Part shown: positions 6,151 through 13,283 of the stretch, in pieces | Numbering within the stretch: the first letter of the stretch is position 1 | Layout of the letters: each line of letters starts with the position of its first letter | Virus record (IMG/VR): IMGVR_UViG_3300005518_000162 | Span: 1 to 32,930 of that record | Length of the DNA stretch: 32,930 nucleotides | Source of the DNA: a virus | Reading direction: 5' to 3' (one strand) | Notes under the pieces: generated by a model | What the model was told of the DNA's origin: nothing | Databases searched by the model: none | Seen by the model: the letters and a program-made list of their open reading frames with translations, nothing else | Program-made: the position numbers and the translations under genes

Positions 6151-8697
6151 ATGGCCGACAACCGGCTTCAGGCTCAGACGCCCCTGAGCATCAAGAATCT
6201 GGGCGACGCGGCGGCCCTTGCCACGAAGCGCCGCGAGCTGGAGACCCTCCGGCACCGCGACAAGATCGACTGGACACTGAACCGCGAGTTCTATCGCGGC
6301 AACCAGTGGGCCTTCTGGAACAAGGACTGGCCCGGCGGTGGAAAGCTGCAGACCGATCCTCTCGATGAGGGCGATCAGCCGCGCTACAAGGTCCGCCTCA
6401 CCGCGGACGAGATCAAGCCCGGCGTCAACTACTACGTCGCGCAGCTCACCAAGAACCGCCCGGTCATCAACGCCGAGCCGGAGACGGGCAGCTGGCGGGA
6501 TCTCAAGGCCGCGCAGATGGCGCAGGCGCTCTATGAGTACTGGTGGCAGCCCGACCAGCTAGCGCTGGACGAGAAGCTGCAGGACGCGCTCTTCAACGCC
6601 TCACTCTCCCAGGGCTACTGGCACATCACCTGGGACGCGCTCGCCGGCAAGCAGCTCTCCTTCATGGTCGCTCCGACAGGACAGCCGCTCATCGGCTGGC
6701 CGGACGACGATCTCGACATCTATCGCGACGAGCTGCGCCAGCAGGGCTTCGACCCGAAGCAGTTCCAGCGCAGCGTCTACGTCGGTGAGATCAGCGTAGA
6801 TTCGATACCTGGCGAGAACGTGCTCCTCGATTCGGCTGCGAAGTCGTGGGAGGACGCGAACTACGCCATCGTCATCGAGCACATGGACCCGGACGAGGTC
6901 AAGGCGCGCTACCCGAAAGCGCCGGACAACCTCACCCCGGACTCCGTGCCGGGCGAGGACTCGACGTACATGCAGGGCATCATGGGCTCTCAGGATCAGC
7001 GACCGCAGACGGTCCGGCGGGTGTACAAGATGTACGTCAAGCCGAACCCCGTCGTCCCGAAGGGGCGTGTGGTCTGCTGGATCGAAGGGCCCGACAAGAT
7101 CCTGGACGACAGCCCGTGGCCGTTTCCCTTTGACGATCTTCCCATCATCAAGTTCCCCGGCATCAAGCGTCCGGGTCATCCGCTCGACATCCCCATCGTC
7201 ACGGCCGCGAGGCCGTTGCAGAAGGAGATCAACCGCACGATCTCCCAGGTAGTCGAGCACAAGAACCTGACGATGAAGCCGCAGCTACTCGCCCCGCGCG
7301 GGTCGCTCGACGGCGAACGGCTCAACAACGAGCCAGGCCGCATCTTGACCTACAACCCGATCAACGGTGCCGTGCCGCAGTGGCGGGAGCTTCCGAACCT
7401 GCCGCCGTACGTGTACGAGCACCTTGGCGACGTCACGCAGCGGATGTTCCGGCTCTTCAACCGCATCCCCTCCGCTCGCGATCAGCTACCAGCCCGGATC
7501 GACTCGGGGTCGAGCATCGACCTAATCCAGGAGTCGGTCTCTGACCAGCTCTCTCCGGTCATCATCCGGATGGAGGCTGCGCTCGCGCACGCCGGGATGT
7601 TGATGGTCAAGCTCGCGCAGAAGTACTACACCGAGCCTCGCATGCTCAAGATCCGCGGCGCCAACGGCGGCGTCCAGATCGAGAAGTTTATGAACGCCGA
7701 TATCGACGGGGGCTTCAGCTTCAACTCCGTCATCGGCTCAGGACTTCCGCGCACGCGGGCGGGCAAGCAGGCTCGAATCGAGTTCCTCCTACAGAACCAG
7801 CTCATCGACCAGAAGCAGGCGATGCGCTACCTCGACGTTTCCGACATGAACGGGCTCATGGCCCAACAGCAGTCGGACGAGGAGCAGGCGTACCGCACCA
7901 TCGACAAGCTGAAGACCGGGCAGCCCGTCAACGCCCAGGCCTACCAGCAGGCGGTGCAGCAGGTTCAGCAGGTCATCGCGCAGATGCAAGCGGGGCAGCC
8001 CGTCGACGTCGACCAAGATGGCCAACCGGATTCGCCGCAGCAGGTGCAGCAGTGGGCTCAGCAGACGCTAGAGCAGGCCGCTGTTCAGCCGGCGATGTAC
8101 GAGGACTACGAGACGCACATCGACGTGCTCAAGCGCTTCATGACTAGCGCCGAGTACGAGCAGCTCGATCCCCCGACGCAACAGCGCTTCATGGACCGCT
8201 TCCAGGCTATGTACCAGGCGATGTACAACTTGCGCCTCGCGTCGATCATGCCTGAGGCTCCACGGACGACGTACCAGATTCGCTCTGGCGTCAGCCCGGA
8301 TGCCGCGGCAGCGATCCTGAATCGCCAGGGTGTGCAGGTCACGCCCGACCAGTTGTCGGAACCGCCTATCGACACCTGGGTTGTGGATGACCTGACGAAG
8401 CCCGAGGTTCAGGACTCCGGAGACCCGACGCATCCCGATCAGCAGGCCCAGATGCAGGAGATGCAGCAGGCCGCTGACAAGCACCAGCTCGATCAGGCTA
8501 AGTCGGTCCACGAGACCGCACTAGCCCAACATCGGGCGACGCAGGCCGAGATCGCCAACCGACAGGCAGTGGAGAAGCACGCGCTCGAGCAGTCCCGCGC
8601 GGAGCAGCTTCACGCTGAACAGGTGCGACTCGCCCAGGCCCGCCTAGCGCAGGCCAAGCGCCCTCCGGCGAAACCACAGGCGAAGAGTGGCTACTAG
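6151..8697 (+). CDS. portal protein with long coiled-coil C-terminus
   Basis: An 848-residue protein that should form the dodecameric ring through which DNA enters and leaves the head. The N-terminal 480 residues carry typical portal features: DWTLNREFYRGNQWAFW near 30-46, GVNYYVAQLTKNRP near 91-104, a KFPGIKRPGHPLDIPIV stretch, and a long helical stem region with SGSSIDLIQES near 452-462. From about 580 the protein becomes Gln/Ala-rich, with helical segments and a final coiled coil rich in HALEQSRAEQ-like repeats, which probably extends into the head as a barrel. It is longer than the 725-residue P22 portal. ATG 6151 is preceded by GAGGGGG. The last 11 bases overlap the next gene. Confidence 0.9.
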   Translation: MADNRLQAQTPLSIKNLGDAAALATKRRELETLRHRDKIDWTLNREFYRGNQWAFWNKDWPGGGKLQTDPLDEGDQPRYKVRLTADEIKPGVNYYVAQLTKNRPVINAEPETGSWRDLKAAQMAQALYEYWWQPDQLALDEKLQDALFNASLSQGYWHITWDALAGKQLSFMVAPTGQPLIGWPDDDLDIYRDELRQQGFDPKQFQRSVYVGEISVDSIPGENVLLDSAAKSWEDANYAIVIEHMDPDEVKARYPKAPDNLTPDSVPGEDSTYMQGIMGSQDQRPQTVRRVYKMYVKPNPVVPKGRVVCWIEGPDKILDDSPWPFPFDDLPIIKFPGIKRPGHPLDIPIVTAARPLQKEINRTISQVVEHKNLTMKPQLLAPRGSLDGERLNNEPGRILTYNPINGAVPQWRELPNLPPYVYEHLGDVTQRMFRLFNRIPSARDQLPARIDSGSSIDLIQESVSDQLSPVIIRMEAALAHAGMLMVKLAQKYYTEPRMLKIRGANGGVQIEKFMNADIDGGFSFNSVIGSGLPRTRAGKQARIEFLLQNQLIDQKQAMRYLDVSDMNGLMAQQQSDEEQAYRTIDKLKTGQPVNAQAYQQAVQQVQQVIAQMQAGQPVDVDQDGQPDSPQQVQQWAQQTLEQAAVQPAMYEDYETHIDVLKRFMTSAEYEQLDPPTQQRFMDRFQAMYQAMYNLRLASIMPEAPRTTYQIRSGVSPDAAAAILNRQGVQVTPDQLSEPPIDTWVVDDLTKPEVQDSGDPTHPDQQAQMQEMQQAADKHQLDQAKSVHETALAQHRATQAEIANRQAVEKHALEQSRAEQLHAEQVRLAQARLAQAKRPPAKPQAKSGY

Positions 8698-9193
8698 AGC
8701 GACGTACACCCAAGAGGACAAGGCTCGGGTGTACGTCGTTCTCACCGCGAACGACGGGAACGTCAAGCGGACGTCACGCGAGACTGGGGTTCCGGAGAAC
8801 ACTGTCCGCCGATGGCGTGACGACTTCAAGAAAAATCCGCCCTCGGTCGAGCTGATCGAGCACGCGGCAGGCGACTTCGTCGGCGAGGCTGATGAGATCC
8901 GCATGATGGGCCTGACGGCCCTGCGCGGGAAGCTCGAGCAGCTAGTCGCGAATCCGAAAGACGTGAACGTTGGTCAGGTCACGACCATGATCGGCATTCT
9001 CACGGACAAGATAGACCGCGCGTCCGGCCTTGCAGATCGCAGGGTCGAGCACGAGCACAGACTCAACTCTGGCGACATCCGCGATGCCCTTGTGGGCTTC
9101 GTGTCGGACATGCAGCAGCTTGCTCGGTCGCGCGAGTATGAGATCCAGGAAGCGGAGATCATCGAGCAGCCCGCCCTCCCAGCCGGGAGCTAG
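8687..9193 (+). CDS. terS: HTH protein, probable terminase small subunit
   Basis: A 168-residue gene starting at GTG 8687 inside the portal gene's end. Residues 24-50 make a clear helix-turn-helix (DGNVKRTSRETGVPENTVRRW), as in small terminase subunits and transposase-like DNA-binding proteins. The rest is helical and includes LRGKLEQLVANPKDVNVGQVTTMIGILTDK (split here by ordinary loops), which fits the oligomerisation part of a small terminase. The function is inferred from the fold and the packaging neighbourhood. The position after the portal rather than before the large terminase is unusual. A regulatory HTH protein is the alternative. Confidence 0.65.
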   Translation: MATRATYTQEDKARVYVVLTANDGNVKRTSRETGVPENTVRRWRDDFKKNPPSVELIEHAAGDFVGEADEIRMMGLTALRGKLEQLVANPKDVNVGQVTTMIGILTDKIDRASGLADRRVEHEHRLNSGDIRDALVGFVSDMQQLARSREYEIQEAEIIEQPALPAGS

Positions 9194-9233
9194 GGATTCG
9201 AACCTCCCTGACTAAGGAGTACCCATTTCCGAA

Positions 9234-10229
9234 ATGTCGTTCGAGGACGCTGTAGCGGAACTCGGAGCGAGCATTGAGTCTGACGTGTCCGGTGATGCAC
9301 CGGCACCGATGGCTCCGGCTCCTGCCGAGCAGGCCGCCCCGTCCACGACTCCCGAGGGGCAGAACGAACCCCAGGTGCAGCCGCAGTACAACCGTGACGA
9401 CGCGGGGCGCTTCGCGCGCCCGGCCGAGCCGGCAGCTACGGACACCTTCGATGGTGGCAAGTTCGACCCCGACACGTTGGCGCCCGAGCTTCAGGAGGGC
9501 TGGAAGCAGCTACAGGCTGCGTTCACCCAGAAGACTCAGGAAGTGGCGGCCCAGCGTAAGCAGCTCGAGCAGTTCGGCGACCTCAACCAGGTCGCGCAGG
9601 CTGTTCAGCTCATGCACACGCTCCAAGACCCTCAGGCGCTGACACAGTTCCACTCGGAACTGACGGCGCATCTGCAGGCGCAGGGACTTACGCCGGTGCA
9701 GGCATCGGCGGAAGCAGCCCGTCAGATTGAGGACGCTCAGGCTCCGGCCGCGGCGCCCGACGCTGACCGCTTGCGGGAGGAGTTCCCGGAGCTGGCACCG
9801 TTCCTCGAGAACCAGCAGCGGCTGGAGCAGCGCCTCTCTCAGTTCGAGGCGCAGGCTCAGCAGCAGCAGGAGGCTCAGGAGCTTGCCTACACGCAGATGG
9901 CTCTTGCGGGCGAACTGCAGCGCCAGGAGATGGCGATTCGTGAATCGAACCCGACCTACAAGGACGAGGACCTCGACGCGATCTACGAGCTGTCGTCTTT
10001 CTACGACGGCAACCTTCTCACGGCGCAGCAGCGGTACGAGCAGATCGTGTCTTCACGAATCTCGGCGTACCTGTCTGATAAGCAGTCTGCGAGCGAGACG
10101 AGCGGGCTTGGTCCCGCTGCGGGTGCGGGTCTGCCGAGCGAACAGCCGGTAGCACCGCAGACGCTCGAAGAGGCCCAGAGGGCAGCCATGCGCTACCTCG
10201 GTGAGGCCGGTATCGACACTCTCGTCTAG
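9234..10229 (+). CDS. capsid scaffolding protein
   Basis: A 331-residue acidic, Ala/Gln/Pro-rich protein directly before the capsid gene, as expected for a scaffold that guides prohead assembly. It has a disordered N-terminus (SDVSGDAPAPMAPAPAEQ), long coiled-coil stretches (about 95-220, with QFEAQAQQQQEAQELAY) and a Pro/Gly tail. ATG 9234 lies 14 bases after AAGGAG (9214-9219), too far for good initiation; an in-frame ATT at 9225 lies exactly 5 bases after it and would add three residues (MSE). I keep ATG for the coordinates but consider ATT the better-placed start. No protease domain is present in this gene. Confidence 0.8.
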   Translation: MSFEDAVAELGASIESDVSGDAPAPMAPAPAEQAAPSTTPEGQNEPQVQPQYNRDDAGRFARPAEPAATDTFDGGKFDPDTLAPELQEGWKQLQAAFTQKTQEVAAQRKQLEQFGDLNQVAQAVQLMHTLQDPQALTQFHSELTAHLQAQGLTPVQASAEAARQIEDAQAPAAAPDADRLREEFPELAPFLENQQRLEQRLSQFEAQAQQQQEAQELAYTQMALAGELQRQEMAIRESNPTYKDEDLDAIYELSSFYDGNLLTAQQRYEQIVSSRISAYLSDKQSASETSGLGPAAGAGLPSEQPVAPQTLEEAQRAAMRYLGEAGIDTLV

Positions 10230-10296
10230 GCCCTGTCTATCCGCCGGGGCGGTGGCCGAACACTGACCACCACTACCCCAAGGGAGTTCGTAACAG

Positions 10297-11535
10297 TTGG
10301 CTGGAGCAACGCTCTCCACCCTGTCGAACATCATGAAGAACTTCTACCTGGGCCCCGTCCAGGAGCAGTTCAACAACGACATTCTCGTCCAGCAGCTCCT
10401 CGGCTGGACAGCTGAGAATCTCGAAGGCCTCAAGGCGGTTCTCCCTCTCCACAGTGCGCGCTCCGGTGCGTACGGCTCTCGTGGCGAGCTTGAGAACCTG
10501 CCGACGGCCGGTTCGCAGGGCTACGCACAGGCGACCTATGACCTCGCATACCACTACGGCGTTGTGCAGGTCTCGGGTCAGGCCATCGCGAAGACGAAGT
10601 CGAATGCAGGCGCATTCCTGCAGGCGATGAAGTCCGAGCTTGATGGCATCCGCTCCGACATGGCGCTGCAGTTTGCTCGCCAGGTCTACGGCGCGGGTGA
10701 CGCAATCCTCTCCCCTCTCGCGGCTAACACCGCGGTAACCACGCTGGTTCTGCCGTCGGCTGAGCCCATCGTCAAGGGCTTCGTCCACGTCAACCAGGTC
10801 GTGGACATCGGCGACACGACGAACCCGATCTCCGTCGCTCAGGCGCGGACGATCACCGACGTCGACCCGGTTGCGGGGACCGTCACCATCTCCGGTGCGA
10901 CCGTCACCACGACGACTTCGCACAACCTCTACGTCACGGGCGACGCAGGCCCCTCGACCACGTACACCGTTCGCGAAATGGACACGGGCCTCACGAAGGC
11001 CATCTCCACGGCTGCGAACACGGTCGGCGGCATCAACGGCGCGTCCGCGGGCTCGAAGTTCTGGCAGAACATCGCCAACACGACGGGCGGCGCGGTCAGC
11101 CTCTCGGTCCTGATGCAGGTTCTGAACCAGTCTCAGGCCGCGGGTGCCAAGCCTAGTGATCTCGTGACGATCACCACTCCGGGCCTGACCCGGCGTCTCT
11201 TCGAGACGAGCGACTTCAAGTCGCTGATCCAGTTCATCAACCAGACCGACTTCAAAGGCGGCTTCTCCGAGATCGCGTTCATGGCGAACGGGGCTGCGGT
11301 CAAGCTGTACCCGGATCGGCACGCTCCGTGGGGCAAGATCCTCGGCATTCACAAGGCGCATATGCGTCTGTTCTCGCCGGCGGATTGGGACTTCATCTCG
11401 CGTGACGGTCTCACGGTCCGGTGGGTACCTGGGATCGACGCCTATCAGGCGGCGCTCTTCAGGTACGCGAACATCGGCGTTGATCGTCGTAACACTCACT
11501 TCGTCGTGAGTGGCTTGACCGACACCGGCTTTTAG
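10297..11535 (+). CDS. major capsid protein
   Basis: A 412-residue protein starting at TTG 10297 with GGGAG 10 bases upstream. It begins with MAGATLSTLSNIMKNFYLG, a common start of HK97-fold capsid proteins that lack a cleaved N-terminal domain. It contains AYHYGVVQVSGQAIAKTKS (E-loop/P-domain region), a long helix DGIRSDMALQFARQVYG, an Ala/Thr-rich beta insertion (about 140-240) and an A-domain-like C-terminus ending HFVVSGLTDTGF. The place after the scaffold supports the call. The gene is followed by two tight hairpins (11532-11549 and 11566-11606) that could limit read-through or protect its mRNA. I see no separate cleaved delta domain. Confidence 0.88.
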   Translation: MAGATLSTLSNIMKNFYLGPVQEQFNNDILVQQLLGWTAENLEGLKAVLPLHSARSGAYGSRGELENLPTAGSQGYAQATYDLAYHYGVVQVSGQAIAKTKSNAGAFLQAMKSELDGIRSDMALQFARQVYGAGDAILSPLAANTAVTTLVLPSAEPIVKGFVHVNQVVDIGDTTNPISVAQARTITDVDPVAGTVTISGATVTTTTSHNLYVTGDAGPSTTYTVREMDTGLTKAISTAANTVGGINGASAGSKFWQNIANTTGGAVSLSVLMQVLNQSQAAGAKPSDLVTITTPGLTRRLFETSDFKSLIQFINQTDFKGGFSEIAFMANGAAVKLYPDRHAPWGKILGIHKAHMRLFSPADWDFISRDGLTVRWVPGIDAYQAALFRYANIGVDRRNTHFVVSGLTDTGF

Positions 11536-11549
11536 AACAGCCGTTCTAA
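11532..11549 (+). other. hairpin overlapping the capsid gene stop
   Basis: TTAGAAC (11532-11538) and GTTCTAA (11543-11549) are a perfect 7-bp inverted repeat around a 4-base loop. The capsid stop codon TAG (11533-11535) lies inside the left arm. No T-run follows. Together with the larger hairpin at 11566 it forms a double 3' structure on the capsid mRNA. Confidence 0.6.
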
Positions 11550-11565
11550 CAGTCCTTGTGTCACT

Positions 11566-11606
11566 GCCCGGCTGGGCCTCGGCTCCAAGCTGGGGCCTGG
11601 CCGGGC
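11566..11606 (+). terminator. 19-bp hairpin after capsid gene
   Basis: Bases 11566-11584 pair over their whole length with 11588-11606 (15 Watson-Crick and 4 G-T pairs) around a 3-base loop. The following CCCTTCTTCACTTTC is pyrimidine-rich but has no clean T-run, so it may be a partial terminator or an mRNA-stabilising or processing element. Its place between the capsid gene and the next gene would let the phage make more capsid than downstream proteins. Confidence 0.6.
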
Positions 11607-11640
11607 CCTTCTTCACTTTCTACGTCCGCAAGGGAGGCCC

Positions 11641-12072
11641 ATGTCTGTTCTCGATCTGACCCCCTCGCAGCTATGGCTGCCGGGGACGGGCTTCGTGCCC
11701 CAGCACATCCGGGAGGCAACGAAAGCCGTCGAGGACTACGACGCGAACCTCTCACTCGGCCGCCACGAAATGACCGGCGACTGGGTCGTTTTGCTCAAGC
11801 GCCCCAACGGCGAGACGGTGCCGATCTTCGGACTTGGTCCCGAGTTGCCCTCACGGGATCAGATCACCGAGAAGCTCTACAAGTCGGACGTGCGCCGCCA
11901 CGGCGGCAAGATCGCGGAGGCCATTGAGCGCCGCTCTCGTGAAGCACAGCGCGACCAGGAACGGAAAGCCAGCGACGCGGCCGGAGAGGCTGCCGAGGGC
12001 TTCGCCTGGGCCGCGCGTAAAGACGGCACACACCCGAGTCCCCGCATCTTCGTACCAGGAGGGAGGCCCTAG
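11641..12072 (+). CDS. hypothetical structural-region protein
   Basis: A 143-residue gene with an AGGGAGG site before ATG 11641. The N-terminal half (LTPSQLWLPGTGFVPQHIREATKAVEDYDANLSLG, shown here as seen but interrupted by loops) is followed by GDWVVLLKRPNGETVPIFGLG, probably a beta hairpin. The C-terminal half is a charged helix (EAIERRSREAQRDQERKASD) and a Pro/Gly tail. Similar small proteins lie between capsid and adaptor genes in other podovirus-like genomes. No enzymatic motif. It overlaps nothing; the next ATG follows its stop directly. Confidence 0.65.
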   Translation: MSVLDLTPSQLWLPGTGFVPQHIREATKAVEDYDANLSLGRHEMTGDWVVLLKRPNGETVPIFGLGPELPSRDQITEKLYKSDVRRHGGKIAEAIERRSREAQRDQERKASDAAGEAAEGFAWAARKDGTHPSPRIFVPGGRP

Positions 12073-12621
12073 ATGGCCGTTTTCGCACCCGTCGACCAGT
12101 CCGGTCCGGATGCGCGCCGCAAGCAGCTGATCGCGAAGCTGATGGGCCAGGCGCAGTCCAACACCGCGCAGGGTCGCGCCGCTGTGGGTCTTATTGGTGC
12201 CGCTGGTCCGACGTTCCACGGCGGACAGTTGGCGCTGGCACGGCCCGCGGCCACGCAGGACTCGAATGTCATCAACTCGGCTCTCGCGAACCTCGGCGGG
12301 GCAGGAATGCCCACGCTCCCGAGTCAGGCTGTCCCCTTCCAGCTCCCGGTTGATCCGCACGCATCCGCGCATGCCGTAAGCGGGGGCGTGGGAATGCCCA
12401 CTGGTAGCCCCACGGGCCCAGCGGCAGCAGTGACCACCGCCGCCGCCGATCCAGGAACGTCAATCGTTCCGAGTTCCCCCGTGACCCAGCTACTTGCAGT
12501 TGATCCAAACTCCCCCGGCTACGTGCCTCCCGGCTATGTCCCTCTGGGCGGCGGCCATTTCTACGATCCAAGTACCAACGCGGTTGTCGCGCCGGGCACG
12601 CTCAGAGCCGCGGGGTTCTAG
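12073..12621 (+). CDS. hypothetical Ala/Pro/Gly-rich protein
   Basis: A 182-residue gene that begins directly after the previous stop; the AGGAGGGAGG inside the previous gene's end is its ribosome site. It has a helical N-terminus (DARRKQLIAKLMGQAQSNTA), then low-complexity Ala, Pro, Gly and Thr-rich sequence with Tyr/Pro repeats near the end (PGYVPPGYVPLGG). It is probably extended or disordered. A minor virion or assembly protein is likely from position only. Its stop is immediately followed by the ATG of the adaptor gene. Confidence 0.6.
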   Translation: MAVFAPVDQSGPDARRKQLIAKLMGQAQSNTAQGRAAVGLIGAAGPTFHGGQLALARPAATQDSNVINSALANLGGAGMPTLPSQAVPFQLPVDPHASAHAVSGGVGMPTGSPTGPAAAVTTAAADPGTSIVPSSPVTQLLAVDPNSPGYVPPGYVPLGGGHFYDPSTNAVVAPGTLRAAGF

Positions 12622-13272
12622 ATGACGCCGCAGGACATCTACAACGAGCTGAGCGATTTCGGCTACGCCGACCTCGGCTCGACCGCGCTGATGCGCGTCA
12701 TCAACTACGCGATCAAGAACGTCGTCAACCGCGAGCCCTGGCCCTTCATGGAGAAGGTTTTGACGCTCACCTTCGACGGGATCAACGCCACGCCCTCGAA
12801 CGCTCCCTCCGATCTGCGCGCCGTCATGAAGGTCATGGATACGACCACTGGCAAGCGCATCCACTTTAGGCGCACGGACGACATGGAGGAGCAGTACGGC
12901 TCGGCGCTGACAATGGCCGGAACGCCGTTCTACTACTACTTCGAGGGTGGCGTGATGAAGTTCTACCAGGTGCCTGCGGCCACGCAGACACTGCGGCTCC
13001 GCTATCTGCGCTCGCACCCGACGGTCGCGCAGGCCGACCCGGAGAGCGCCATCCTCATCCCGCCGGACTTCCACGAGGCCATCGCGCTCCGTGCTCTGGT
13101 TCGGATCTCGGACCAGGATGACGACCCGGCTGTGTCAGCTCGGGCCGAGGCGCACTACGAGAACGTCCTCGCCCAGATGCATGACGCGATGTGGGCCCAG
13201 CAGCACGACGAACCCGAGTACGTCCACATGATCGACCCGGACGACTTCGACTACTACTGGCCGACTTACTAA
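12622..13272 (+). CDS. head-to-tail adaptor protein (P22 gp4-like)
   Basis: A 216-residue helical protein. The order MTPQDIYNELSDFGY, then a helix (ALMRVINYAIKNVVNREPW), a beta region (LTLTFDGINATPSNAPSDLRAV near 50-70) and a long C-terminal helix (EAHYENVLAQMHDAMW) is typical of adaptor proteins that dock below the portal in short-tailed phages. The place between head genes and the large tail-hub gene supports this. It ends with an acidic, Tyr-rich tail (DPDDFDYYWPTY). It starts directly after the previous stop, so coupled translation is likely. The exact family is inferred. Confidence 0.72.
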   Translation: MTPQDIYNELSDFGYADLGSTALMRVINYAIKNVVNREPWPFMEKVLTLTFDGINATPSNAPSDLRAVMKVMDTTTGKRIHFRRTDDMEEQYGSALTMAGTPFYYYFEGGVMKFYQVPAATQTLRLRYLRSHPTVAQADPESAILIPPDFHEAIALRALVRISDQDDDPAVSARAEAHYENVLAQMHDAMWAQQHDEPEYVHMIDPDDFDYYWPTY

Positions 13273-13283
13273 GGGGGTGAGCC

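Noticed and set aside
10273-11616. Long minus-strand open frame (447 codons) opposite the capsid gene
   Set aside because: Arg/Val/Asp-rich translation and no ribosome site; it is the usual antisense shadow of a GC-rich gene. The same holds for the minus frames at 3916-4818, 6601-7260, 14217-15434 and 18737-19726.
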